In this document: in pieces, positions 22,251 to 32,365 of the stretch
Layout of the letters: each line of letters opens with the position of its first letter
Position numbering within the stretch: the stretch's first letter is position 1
NCBI GenBank assembly: GCA_021018995.1
Contig: CM037588.1
Location: 88,634,765 to 88,698,764 of the forward strand
Length of the DNA stretch: 64,000 nt
Origin: Chloranthus sessilifolius
Taxonomy: Eukaryota > Streptophyta > Magnoliopsida > Chloranthales > Chloranthaceae
Reading direction: 5' to 3'
The notes under the pieces: generated by a model
Database searches by the model: none
The model's input: only the letters and a program-made list of their open reading frames with translations
Told to the model about the DNA's origin: nothing
Translations under genes and position numbers: made by a program

Positions 22251-23102
22251 TCAAATATATACAAGAGACAAATGAAAAAGAAACTGAAACAACAAATGGC
22301 CACATTCATATACAGCTTGGTGCCAGCTACCCCTTAGATACAGGGGCCTTGCCCTTGGATTTGGATTGCTGAGGTTGTTTTGCGGGTGCCTCCTCAGACT
22401 GGGCAGCAGGTCCTTAAATGTAGCTCCAACAGGTACTCCCTCAGCGCGGTTGGAGTCAAATTGGTATGGGACCCCCAAATCCATTCCTATGTCTCTGTTA
22501 TCGATAATTAGTTGCCAATCATCAATCGAGATCTCTAGTACATCATCAGTCCCTTGTGCCATCTTCTTCTTTAGGTTTTGGTACCATAACTTCACCAACC
22601 TAGGATACATTGATTCTTTCAATGGTGACAGTAGGGGCAACAAGCCTTCTTTCTTCAAATTGCTCAGTGTTTCCTGGCACTCTCCAATGTTGGCAAAATA
22701 TGCCAGATCAAATTCAGTCTCAGGGACAAGGCTCAACTTGTCTACAAATTCATTGGGGGTGGTTAGTATAGCCGGAGGCTCTACAACAATGGGTCTATCA
22801 GGGGTAGCTCTCTCTAAGGGTGTGTCTACCACAGGTTCCTAAATTTCAATAGTTTTGTCTTTCTTAGCTTTAGGACCCTTTTTGGGTGTCTCCTCAGCGA
22901 GCTTCCTCTTTAAAGGCGGTTTGGTAGCAGGTAGCGCTATCTTGGAGGGTTTAGGGGTGGATGCAGTTGATTTCTGGCGTATGCTGGCTAGCGTTTCCTC
23001 AGGCTCATCAATTTTAATCTCAGAGAGTAATTTCTCACCAACTTGGAATGGGAAAACTTTGAAAAACAACAGATTGATGGTAGGAAGGCAACTCACCTCC
23101 AA
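22251..23102 (-). pseudogene. Extra 3' ORF of element D (YPRLV-domain protein, truncated)
   Basis: A Lys-rich N-terminal part (KPPLKRKLAEETPKKGPKAK) is followed by a stop codon near 22840 and then a domain with FDLAYF, LKKEGLLPLL and MYPRLVKLWYQNLKKK. The same order is found in the extra ORFs of B (52109-55251) and A (40576-41866). It matches what I recall as the putative plant transposon protein domain (PF20167); that name is from memory. The frame opens on TTG rather than ATG at 23102, and a GGTGAGTTG donor-like site lies there, so a leader intron is possible. The second half of the domain seen in A and B is missing. Function unknown; the basic N-terminus would suit nuclear or nucleic-acid binding (inference). 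Confidence 0.65.
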
Positions 23103-23320
23103 GTACCTAGGGTTTCAAAGAGCTAGTGATGCATTGCTCTAATTTCTCCAAAATCAGGGGCAAAATGCTCCTCTACACAAGCTAAATGTATTGACAAGAT
23201 GGCACACTAAACAGCGGAAGATTCTGTGAGGTTTAGTAGAGAAAGAGGGAGGCGAAAAAAATGAGGAAGAGAGCTAGGGTTTTTCAGAGGGTAAGGAATG
23301 AAGCACAAATGACCTATCAA

Positions 23321-23333
23321 CAGGTATATAAAG
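23321..23333 (-). promoter_or_regulatory. TATA-like sequence upstream of D extra ORF
   Basis: The minus strand reads CCTTTATATACC, directly downstream of the internal motif array and about 220 bp before the extra ORF. The layout copies that of the LTR, where the array is followed by CTATATATAG. A functional internal promoter is inferred, not shown. Confidence 0.45.
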
Positions 23334-23340
23334 GTGAAAA

Positions 23341-23660
23341 TGAGATTCCGACAGGATGAATGGAATGGTTTCGATAGGTTGATACGTCCTGTCGAAAGCC
23401 TGGAAATCAAAGCTTTCAAAAGGGATGATTCCAAAGGGTTTCGATAAGTGAGACCATCCTATCGATAGGTTTAAATGACAGAAAAAGCATCTTTTCGATA
23501 GGTGCCCGATATGTACCCAGAACCTATCGAAATCTTTGTTTGCCCTTATTTAACCTGTCAAAACATCCAGTGCCTATCGAAACCATTAGATATCCTGTCG
23601 AAATCACCATGTAACGTAACGAAAGGTAGATTTGGCCTATCGAAGGCTCCAAAACCTAGA
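23341..23660 (-). repeat. Internal TTCGATAGG-type motif array of element D
   Basis: About a dozen copies of TTTCGATAGGTT-like motifs in both orientations (CCTATCGAAA, CCTGTCGAAA), matching the array in both LTRs of D but located between the protease and the extra ORF. No coding potential. Confidence 0.9.
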
Positions 23661-23904
23661 TAAAACTGCCTTTCTGGGCATCCTTAGCTTCAGCACTTAT
23701 CAGGCTCTGTTGCTATGTGGCCCTATGATTGGATTCTTTTGTGGACGAGCTCCCATTATTTTAGAGCAGCTGGCAAATTTGAAATGGTGACCCAATAGAT
23801 AACTTGGTATGTTTATTGCAACAGAATTTTACTAGAAATGCAAAGTAAAATATCTAAAACAGAAGAAAAATATGGTACATATGATACATACTAAACTACA
23901 GGTG

Positions 23905-24723
23905 CTAATCTGGAGGATCTAGAGGATCTGAAAGGTTAACGGCCTCCCCATGTTCCTCGAACTTGTCATCCTTCTTGGATCCATTCCTCAACACTTGTTC
24001 AACCCCTGGTTGCAATCTTGTCTCTATAGGCCAATCATTGCTCTGTAGCAGCTATTGAGGATTATCATGCAGAGCCTCCTCCAACCCTGTAATGGAAAAA
24101 TAGGTCTCATCAAAAGGGGGTTGAGAGCTGGTACTGTACACATGCAGCTTTACTTTCATGTTGCCAAAGGAGACCTCCATGATTCTATATCTGCATTGAA
24201 TACAGGCATTCGCAGTGGCCAAGAAGGGCCTGCCCAGAATCACAGGGATGGAGGAAATACCTTTACTTGGCTCTATATCTAATACCACAAAGTCAGCAGG
24301 GTAAAAAAACTTGTCAACTCTGACTAAGACATCCTCAATGACTCCCACAGGTTTCCTTTCGGACCTGTCTGCCAGTTGCAGGACCACAGGTGTGGGCTTC
24401 AAGTCTCCTAAGCCCAATTTTTCATAGACTGCATAGGGCAACAAGTTCACACTGGCTCCCAAGTCCAATAGGGCCTTCTCAATTTTATGATCCTCAATGA
24501 TGCAGGGGATAGTGGGCACTCCAGGGTCTTGAAGTTTGGTGGGAGTTGCAATGGACAGAATGTGCTTTACCTTCTCTGCTGAAAAGACTTTCTTGGATAA
24601 GTATGTCCTAGACTGTCTTTTATGGGTGCATAACTCCTTCAGAAATTTGGCATAGGCTGAGACTTGTTTGATGGCATCAAGTAAAGGCAAATTAATTTTA
24701 ACTTGCTTGAAAGTCTCCATCAT
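23905..24723 (-). CDS. Protease part of element D gag-pro polyprotein
   Basis: Open over the core 24723-24052 and, after one stop at 24052, reads on in the same frame to a final stop at 23905 (ending NLSDPLDPPD). It carries the retropepsin active-site motif ALLDLGASVNLLPYAVYEKL, with catalytic Asp in D-L-G-A as is usual in Athila-type elements, then VGVIEDVLVRVDKFFYPADFVVLD and ILGRPFLATANACI typical of this protease family. The protein would cleave the element's Gag. It is better preserved than the homologous protease of B, which has a stop just after the active site. No RT follows. Confidence 0.85.
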
Positions 24724-26516
24724 TTCCTCAATTTTACCCTACCCTTTGTCAAAAGGGGAGGGTCCTTGCAATGCCTTGGGAAATGGCAACTGGGGGATTG
24801 CTCCCTCATTTGCAGCCTTAGCCAAAGGGGCTTCTTTCTTTTTATTTTTTCTTTTCTTTGAGGATCCATATTATCCTCTTTATTCACAGCTGATTGTTCC
24901 TGTAAGTCCACCATTGGTGGTCTTTGTTGTGTTTTAGGAGAAATCACTCCATTCTCTTCCTCCAAGCTTCTCACAGGCTCACAGCCCACTTGATTGTCCA
25001 CTACCCAACCACTTCTCAAAGTTGTAATAGATTTGGCTTCCTCATAGGTGGAGGAAACTTCACCCACTACAAATTGTCTTCATGGGTTGTCCTGTGGTTG
25101 GCTGGGCAGCCTTCCTCCCTCTCTCCTAGTGAGAACATCAGACAGCTGACCAAGTTGGTCCTCTATCTTTTTGATGCTCTGATTGTGAGAGTGCATAGTT
25201 TGGGTTAAGGTGTTCAAGCTCTGTAATGAAGATAGAACTTGTTCCTCAAAGGATGGTGCTCTCACAGCTGGAGGGGGTGCAGCTTGCTGCACAGGAGGAG
25301 CTACATGTTGGGCCATGGGTTGCTGATACTGAGGCCTTGGGGCATAACCTTCTCGATAGGGCTGAGCATTTCTGTAGGGCATGGGCGTCTGGGGCTGCTG
25401 CTGCTGCTGGCTGGGGTATCCATCTTTTCTCCACCTCAGATTAGGGTGGTTCCTCCATTGATACCCAACAACAGGTTGATGTCCATAAGAGTGAGCTGCA
25501 GCCACATGCTCTGTTATAAAATCAGGAAATTAGTCAGTAGATGGACATTCTTCCAAGGGATGATCAGGGGACTATCATATGGCACATGCCTCCTCCACTC
25601 TAGTAGCCACAGGTGACTGCATTGCTCCCATCAGCCTATCAAATTTCAGAGTTAAGCTGTCCACTTTCCTTTCCAACTCACTTGGCACACTCACTTCATA
25701 TATCTTTCCTCTTGAGGTGTTCTCTTTCATCAATTTAGGAGGCTCTAGATCTCTTGCTAAGGTTTCCCTTTGCATAGAGTTCTCACTGATGATGTCAAAG
25801 AGCTCCCATGCCTCCTCAGCAGTTTTATGGAGATAGGTGCCACCACAGGAGGCATCTATCATATCTTTGCTTTTAGCATCAATTCCCTGGTAAAAACTTT
25901 GAACCAATTGCCATTCAGGGATTTGATGGTGGGGGCATTTCTTGAGGAGTTCCTTAAATCTCTCCCAGGATTGATGAAAGTCTTTAGTTTGATCTTGGGT
26001 AAAAGAGATGATACCCTTCCTCAACTGACTGGTCTTTGACATAGGAAAGAATTTGGCCAAAAACTAACATTGGTGATCACTCCAGGACTGAATACTGTTA
26101 GGTGAAAGCATGGACAACCAGGTCCTGGCTCTGTCCTTTAATGAAAGAGGAAAGAGCCTCATCCTAGTTACCTCCTCCCCCAAACCTGTGATGTTGAAGG
26201 TAGTGCACAGTCCTAAGAATTCATCTATATGCTTATAAGGGTTCTCCTTGGTCAGGCCATGAAATGAGGGCAACCTCTGAATGATGGAAGATTTGATTTC
26301 ATAGTTTCCTTGAGCAGCAGGGAACTGAATGCAGAAGGGGGAATTGTAGATCCTTGGTGCATTGAATTTCTTGAGAGTTCGCGGCTGCTGCTACTCACCC
26401 ATTTCAACAGATTCAATTTTACCAGCTGTAGATGTAGTTGGTCTGGATCTGAGAAGTCTTTCAACCTCTGGATTTAGTGGAATAATCTGAGGTTGAAGAG
26501 TTCTCCTACTAAACAT
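24724..26516 (-). pseudogene. Gag of element D (Athila-type, with stops)
   Basis: Starts at ATG 26516 (MFSRRTLQPQ), aligning with MLGRRSLSPT in element B. Segments in order: YNSPFCIQFP, LPSFHGLTKENPYKHIDEF, MRLFPLSLKDRARTWLS, FFPMSKTSQLRKGIISF, CPHHQIPEWQLVQSFYQGI, and DASCGGTYLHKTAEEAWELF. This is the standard retrotransposon Gag (PF03732-like) core of Athila elements. A Gln/Pro-rich region (about 25505-25250) and a linker lead into the protease. Stops near 26426, 26067 and 25574-25572 break it. It would form the virus-like particle that packages the element RNA. Confidence 0.8.
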
Positions 26517-26800
26517 ACAACACTCACAAACTAAATGGAGAATAACAACAGAAAGAAGCAGCACAACTGACTAATTAATCTAAAAAAAATCAGCAGATCT
26601 AAAAAATAAACAGGGGAAAAAGGAATGCAAACTATAGAGCAGCCTTCAGCACGGCTCTCCTCTCACTTTGTACTCACATCTGATGGAATGCACAACAAAA
26701 ATATTGAAAAATAGAAAAACTTACAAATGCAGTTAGTAAAATCAAACATACAGTTATAGATTTATAAAACAAAACTAGATCTACCAAATTCACAAACACC

Positions 26801-26818
26801 TCCCCGGCAGCAGCGCCA
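26801..26818 (-). other. Primer-binding site of element D
   Basis: The minus strand reads TGGCGCTGCTGCCGGGGA, near-complementary to the 3' end of plant tRNA-Asp (TGGCGCCGTTGCCGGGGA), the primer typical of Athila elements. It is separated from the LTR end by AGTTTT. Confidence 0.85.
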
Positions 26819-27311
26819 AAAACTTGTTGGGTGATTCCAGTGTGCTGATTTATGGTGTGAACATCAAGAGAAAACAGAGATGGGTTCAGCACAGCTGGGA
26901 AATCCTAGACCTGCAAGATATAGGGTCCTTTGTAGTAAGTTTTAAAAGAAGAGGAAGTCCACAGAGAGGTGGTTTGGAATTGAGTAAATCTCCAGATCTG
27001 TAAGAGATCTGACACCCTAACTAATGTTGATCTAGCTAAAAGACAGGGGAGAGATTAGATTGGAGTTTCACTTAATCTAAACTACAATAAAGATGCAGAT
27101 TGTCTTAGATCGAATCTGGAACCTCGGGTCTTACAGATGGAGGGTTTAAAAACTCAGAAAATGGAGAAAAACAGCTTGGAGATTGTTTTCACTATAATCT
27201 GGTTGAGCTAAGCATATTACAGGGATTCAAAAGCACACAAGTCCCTCAGTTGGCCACAAGCACAACTGCAGAGTATAAATTCTACTCCAAATCACAGGAT
27301 CCACCTGGTCT

Positions 27312-27465
27312 TAAGGTTATGATCTATCCACTTCAATGGTCACAAACCATCCTATAGACTTTATCGAATCCATGGATTGCAACAGATGAATCTAATTGAG
27401 GCCTGAGCTTAGATTTACCTTAAGGTTATGATCTGTCCACTTTAATGGTCCCAGACCATCCTAGA
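27312..27465 (-). repeat. Duplicated leader module shared with family B LTR
   Basis: Two copies of a block reading, on the minus strand, GACCATTRAAGTGGAYAGATCATA. It corresponds to TGACCATTTAAGTGGACAGG in the family B LTR. The first copy lies about 510 bp downstream of the TATA box, the same distance as in B (43647 to 44160). It is therefore in the transcribed leader. Confidence 0.8.
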
Positions 27466-28159
27466 GATCTCCTACAAAGCCAGAGCCTCAATTAGAACAA
27501 TTAAAACACTATAGATGCTGTAATTTCTAAGTCACAGATGCAGGAAATTACAAGGATATCAGATCCAGGGAATTTAGATAATATCCAAGATGTCTACCAA
27601 TTAAGTGGGTGAGAAGATCAAGCAACTCCTCTACACAAATCCGATCGAGCACCAAAGGAATCAAAAAAGCTTTAGATCTAATTAAAACATTGAAAATAAT
27701 ATTTATATTGCAAACAAGGTCACTCTTACAATGGAATGCTCTCAGATCTATAGTCTATGTAGCAATTAACCCCAGTAACACTCTTAACCTTACCCAATCA
27801 CAGATCTAACTCACTCCTTGCTGCTCCTAGGGAATTAGCCAACCATGGTTGGGCTAAAGGAAGGAAAATAGAATCTCGCTGCAAACCCTGATCTCTAGGA
27901 AATTGTTCAAAATTTTGATCCTCCCCAATGGCAATTGGGGATCTCTATATATAGCTTTCTCCTCTATTTTTCCCGCCAAAAATCCCTTCTAGAAGGTCGT
28001 CAGAGTTTGTTAGAGTTCTGTTAAAGCACGTGGGTCGGTTAGAGCTTTCTAGGGCATCTTCTAAAACCTCGTGCCAGTCACCAAAGTGCCTCGAGTTGCA
28101 TGCAGTAGGTCATTGAATCACCACGTGTGCGCTGCTGAATTTTTGAGAAGTTCTTCACA

Positions 28160-28690
28160 CAATTTCAACAAGTTTAAGGAACTTTCGATAGGTTGACATA
28201 GAGCTTTTTGGTCCTTTCGCTAGGTTCTCAGAACTGTTCGATAGGTTCTGATAGGATGAGCGTTCACTTAGAGTTCCAGCCTTCTTAGTCTTTGGTTTGG
28301 AGTATTCGACAGGTTGAAAGGACTCTTCGACAGGTTGGAGAACCATTTCAATAGGTTCCTTTCTGCATGCTATCCATTCATTAGGATTGCTCTTACTCCT
28401 ATCGAAAGACTCAATCACCATTCGATAGGTTTTGTTCCAGCACTTTCATCTCGATAGGTTCAAGAACCATTCGATAGGTTCCTTTGACGCTTCAGGTAGG
28501 CTTTCGATAGGATGGTTTCTTCATTTTTTCCCACTGCTCGATAGGTTCTTGGATCTTATCGACCTGCTCTATCCGCAGGAATTCATCCTTCTTCTGCCTT
28601 TTGATCCTATCAAAAACTTCTTTAAGTACATGAATTCTTCCTTTCTTTGCTTTCAGCTCCTATCAAACTCTTCAGGTGACCCATCGATAG
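28160..28690 (-). repeat. TTCGATAGG-type motif array in D 5' LTR
   Basis: Same array as in the 3' LTR: many TTCGATAGGTT and TTCGACAGGTT motifs with inverted CCTATCGAA copies, lying 200-700 bp upstream of the TATA-like sequence at 27945-27954. Confidence 0.9.
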
Positions 28691-29274
28691 GACGTTTTCA
28701 ACCTATTCTCACTTTCTTCACCTTGTCCTGTTGTAGCCACGTGCTCAAAGGGTTCAATGATGTACTACCCTTGGGTGTGCTATTGCTGAGTTCATCCTGT
28801 GCTGAGAGATGGCTCCTTGTTGGGCATTCTTGAGTGCTTTTCTTCATTAGTATCTTCTTTTATTGTTGTCTATAAAATGCCCTTGACAAGGGCTTATTAG
28901 TGTGTTCACAGGTCTATCAATGGTCAGGTTATAGGGTGAAAAGTGACATTTTTCACCACTTAACAACACACGCATTTGATTTCACATGTTAAATCTCAAA
29001 TTTAATTTACACATCACATACACATGTTTGTAACACACACACATATCACTACGCACATGCTATTGTAATCAATAGTACATGTTCAGAACTTTCCTTACCT
29101 CACACAAACATACACCAAAATTCCTCAACTCGAGCTAGCCTTAACATTCAAGGTCCGGCTCAAACCTAATCATAGTCAAAACACATTCAATGTATCAAAA
29201 AGAACGTAAAACAAAGAGTTCTGAAGCCTAGTCACAGTACATAAAGTAAAACTCAACAAAAGCCAGAATCAGCC

Positions 29275-29490
29275 CAAACTGATCGAACGGTTCTAAATCG
29301 ATCGGACGGTTTGCCAAAATTGATCAAATGGTTTTAAATCGATCGAACAATTTCCCAAAATCGATAGAACGAAACTGATTTTGTTCGATCGACTTCCTCT
29401 GAGACCCACTTCATGATTTTTCTTTCCTTGGCAAAATCGATCGAACGTTCACTAATTTCGTTCGATCGGTTTTACCAACTTTAGAACACC
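29275..29490 (-). repeat. AAATCGATCGAACGG-type motif array in solo LTR C
   Basis: At least seven copies of ATCGATCGAAC-like motifs in both orientations (for example TTCGTTCGATCGG, GTTCGATCGAC). They resemble, but are not identical to, the TTCGATCGATCGAAAT array of element A, which has the same LTR ends. Confidence 0.8.
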
Positions 29491-30069
29491 ATCGAGTTCT
29501 AACTTCCAAAACTCATTTCCCAAACACCTATACCCTTTGTTTACCTACTTTTCACACACATCATGTCAGATTCATAGTATAGTAGCTAAAGACTCAATCA
29601 AAGAATTAATCTTACCTTTCTAGCTGCTCAAATCTCTTGATCCTTAGCTCCCTTTCTCAACTGGGGTTTCATAAATTGTGCAACTCAGAATTTCAGAGTT
29701 CTTGTTGATCCAAAGCCTTTAATCCGCAAAGTTTTCTGATCTACCCTCAATCAGACACATTCAATACACACGCACACTTTCACTCCTCTCATTTACTCTT
29801 TCATAAATTCTCAACAACCAACACAAATGAGAAGTAAATTCTCACAAGCCATTATAACCCAACTCATGTCTTGGGTGTAAAGTACATACACCTAAATAGG
29901 TGCATATGACCCAACAAAATTACTCTTATACCACAAACATAATACTTCTTCTCATATGACCTATCTAGCCTAAGTTATCAAGTCAACTTTTACTTGGTCA
30001 AACAAGTGACCAGTCGGGCATGCGTCCCGAGCTACACTATTCAAAGTCAAAATTTTCAGGGACGTTACA

Positions 30070-31130
30070 TGTTAAGAGAGGTACTTCGGTCGACATTGCT
30101 AAAAAAGTTTTGAAAAGAAATAAGATTATTTCAGATTTAGGACTGAACTACAACAAAATTGATGCATGCCATAATGATTGTATGTTATATTAGAAGGAGT
30201 CTACGGATAAACAATCATGCGACATTTGTGGCTCATAAAGATGGAAATCTATAGAGGATCATTCGGAAGTCAATAAGAAAAAGAGTTCGACAAAGATTCT
30301 ACATCACTTTCCCTTAAAACCACGACTATAGAGGTTGTACATGTCATAGAAAGTTGCGAGTGACATGAGATGGCATGATGAGGTTCGCTCTAAAGATGGG
30401 TCATTAAGACATCCTACAGATTCTCCAGCCTGGAAACATTTTGATGTCATCAATCCAAACTTTGCAGCAGACTCTCGTAGTGTTAGACTTGGGTTAGCGA
30501 GTGATGGCTTCAACCCTTTTGGGAGAATGAATCTCGTGCACAACACATGGCCTGTCATTATTATTCCATATAATTTTCCACCATGGTGGTGCATGAAACA
30601 ACCTAGCATGATCATGTCGTTGATTATACCTGGCCCTTCAGGCCCTGGAAATGACATCGACATATACTTGAGGCCGTTGATAGAAGAGTGGAAAGAACTA
30701 TGGGAATTTGGGGTGGAAACATACGATTCGTCGTAGAGGGAGGTATTTCAATAACATGCAGCATTGCTTTGCACCATTAGTGACTTCCCAGGGTATGCCA
30801 TTTTATCCGTTTGGCACACAAAAGGGTACTTGGCATGTCTTTCATGTCATAAAGATACATGTAGTCAATGCTTGTGCTATGATAGGAAGCAAAGCTATAT
30901 GGGTCATCATCGATTCTTAGTGCCAGATCATAAGTTTCATACATAGAAACAATCTTTTGATGGTACTCCAGAGGTCAGATCACCTCCCATTCCTCTGTTC
31001 GGGCCAAATTTGTTACATGAGTTACAGAACATTAAACATATTTTTGGAAAGTAGTATGTCAGTAAACGATCAATAACCATATAATTGGCAGAAGAAGAGT
31101 ATCTTCTTCGAGTTACCATATTGGGAGAAT
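30070..31130 (+). pseudogene. CACTA transposase, tnp2 core
   Basis: After the TGTTA duplication the plus strand resumes with SDLGLNYNKIDACHNDCMLY and CDICG, then MRWHDEVRSKDGSLRHPTDSPAWKHFD, FAADSRSVRLGLASDGFNPFG and NTWPVIIIPYNFPPWWCMKQ, SLIIPGPSGPGNDIDIYLRPLIEEWKELWEFGVETYD. A cysteine-rich part near 30830-30890 (GYLACLSCHKDTCSQCL) follows. These are the hallmark blocks of tnp2 transposases (PF02992), which cut and paste the transposon at its inverted repeats. Stops (for example at 30191 and 30736) and a frameshift just after the LTR C junction inactivate it. Confidence 0.9.
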
Positions 31131-31758
31131 AATTTACTTCGTCACAATTTGGATGTCATGCACATTGAAAAGAATGTATGGGACAATTTGATCAGAACAT
31201 TGTTGAATATTAATGGAAAAATGAAAGATGGTTTAAAGGCACGTCAAGACTTGATGACCATGGGTGTGAGACATAGCATCACCCATAGGGGTTAGTTGAT
31301 AAGAAACAAACTTATTTACCATCTGCATGTTATTCCATGGATAAACGTGAGAAAGAAATATTCTATAATGTCTTGCAAAGTTTGAAAGTTCCACATGGTT
31401 ACTCCTCTAATATTGCAAGCTGCGTCAATGTTAGAGAACAAAAGATATTTGGACTAAAAAGTCATGATTTACAAGTAATAATGCAACAGTTTTTGCCTCT
31501 GGCTATTCGAAAGACATTGCCAAAGAACGTTTCTTCTACGTTGAGAGAATTGAGCAACTTTTTTAGTGAATTATGTTCTAAAGTCTGTCGAATTGAGATT
31601 TTAAGACATCTAGAGGAGCGCATTGTAGTAGTTCTTTCCAAATTAGAGCGGATGTTTCCACCTGCATTCTTTGACATTATGGAGCACTTTCCTATAGATT
31701 TTGCATCAGAGGTTCGACTAGGTGGACCTGTTCATTATCGTTGGATGTATCCCATCGA
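31131..31758 (+). pseudogene. CACTA transposase, DUF4218 region
   Basis: Reads DVMHIEKNVWDNLI (near 31150), the usual segment linking tnp2 to the next domain. It continues with FGLKSHDLQVIMQQFLPLAIR, LSNFFSELCSKV and MFPPAFFDIMEHFPIDFASEVRLGGPVHYRWMYPIER, which are signature blocks of DUF4218 (PF13960), found next to tnp2 in CACTA proteins. A GT donor follows ERY/ER at about 31759, giving an intron of about 68 bp to an AG at 31826, so splicing was kept when the element lived. Confidence 0.88.
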
Positions 31759-31826
31759 ACGGTATGTCCTGCACATTATAAAATATACTTAATAATTTCA
31801 TAGATTGCTTGTGATTTCTGAATAAG

Positions 31827-32365
31827 GCTCAACCAGAGGGGTCCATTGCAGAAGCGTACCTTGCTGAAGAATGTATCACATCTGCTCTAAGTACTTAGGC
31901 AATGTTGAAACCAGGTTAAACCGTCCTCCGAGGAACCGAGACACTTCCTCAAATACAAATTTTGAACTATTTACACTTAGCAATATAGAATGGATGCAGG
32001 CACATCGGTATTTGTTGTTCAACCATGAAAAGGTCACAAGTTATCTAGAGTAAGCAATTTCATTTCATAAGTTTATTTTCACTATGTATTCAATGTTAAT
32101 ATTAATGAAATTCATTTCATATAGGCAACATAATACAGAATGAGAGATGGAGCATGAACAAGCTTCTCCCCACGAAATTCAAAAATTGCATAATGAATAA
32201 TTTATCAATTAGATTAGAGATCATGTCAATTAAAGAGATTTATATATTTACAATGAGCCATATTTTAAGAAATTTGGATTGTAATTTATCCTTATTCTGT
32301 ACTTCAAATAGGCTAAGAAGTTACTTAAAGGGAACAGTCCATTACTTGAAGGAGTTGATGTGCCT
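31827..32365 (+). pseudogene. CACTA transposase, region after DUF4218
   Basis: Exon 31827-32050 (PEGSIAEAYLAEECI, then after a frameshift CSKYLGNVETRLNRPPRN) is the conserved segment downstream of DUF4218. A second intron fits GT 32051 to AG near 32124, and coding continues to VDVP at 32365, where element A inserted. Several stops are present. The junction residue frame continues correctly at 62439 once element A and one target duplication are set aside. Confidence 0.8.

Larger units (their letters stand above)
18384..28965 (-). mobile_element. Element D: Athila-like gag-protease retrotransposon lacking RT and integrase
   Basis: Minus-oriented element: 5' LTR 28965-26825, primer-binding site 26818-26801, gag-protease frame 26516-23905, motif array about 23660-23341, extra ORF about 23102-22251, conserved 3' non-coding region, polypurine tract 20575-20561, 3' LTR 20560-18419. 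The gag-protease frame ends in a normal stop and no RT, RNase H or integrase trace follows. Its gag, protease, extra ORF and 3' non-coding region are all homologous to element B, so it behaves like a non-autonomous sibling family of B. Flanks ACAGA (18386-18390) and ACACA (28966-28970) may be an imperfect target duplication. Confidence 0.88.
26825..28965 (-). mobile_element. 5' LTR of element D
   Basis: 2141 bp, collinear with 18419-20560. In transcription order: TGTTAAGTGGTG start at 28965, TTCGATAGG array (about 28690-28160), TATA-like CTATATATAG (27954-27945), leader module copies (about 27450 and 27340), CCAACA end at 26825. The short ORFs on either strand recur in both LTRs and are not genes. 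Confidence 0.9.
17504..30069 (-). mobile_element. Solo LTR C (chromovirus-like), interrupted by element D
   Basis: On the minus strand it starts TGTAACGTCCCTGAAAATTTTGAC at 30069 and ends GCTGTCACA at 17504. Element A has the same terminal pattern (TGTAATGTCCCTAAGTTTTGACC ... GCTGTCACA). Without the inserted element D it is about 1.98 kb, close to the 2.48-kb LTR of A, and no internal region is present. It is flanked by perfect TGTTA duplications. Its right half carries an AAATCGATCGAACGG-type motif array. Confidence 0.85.
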
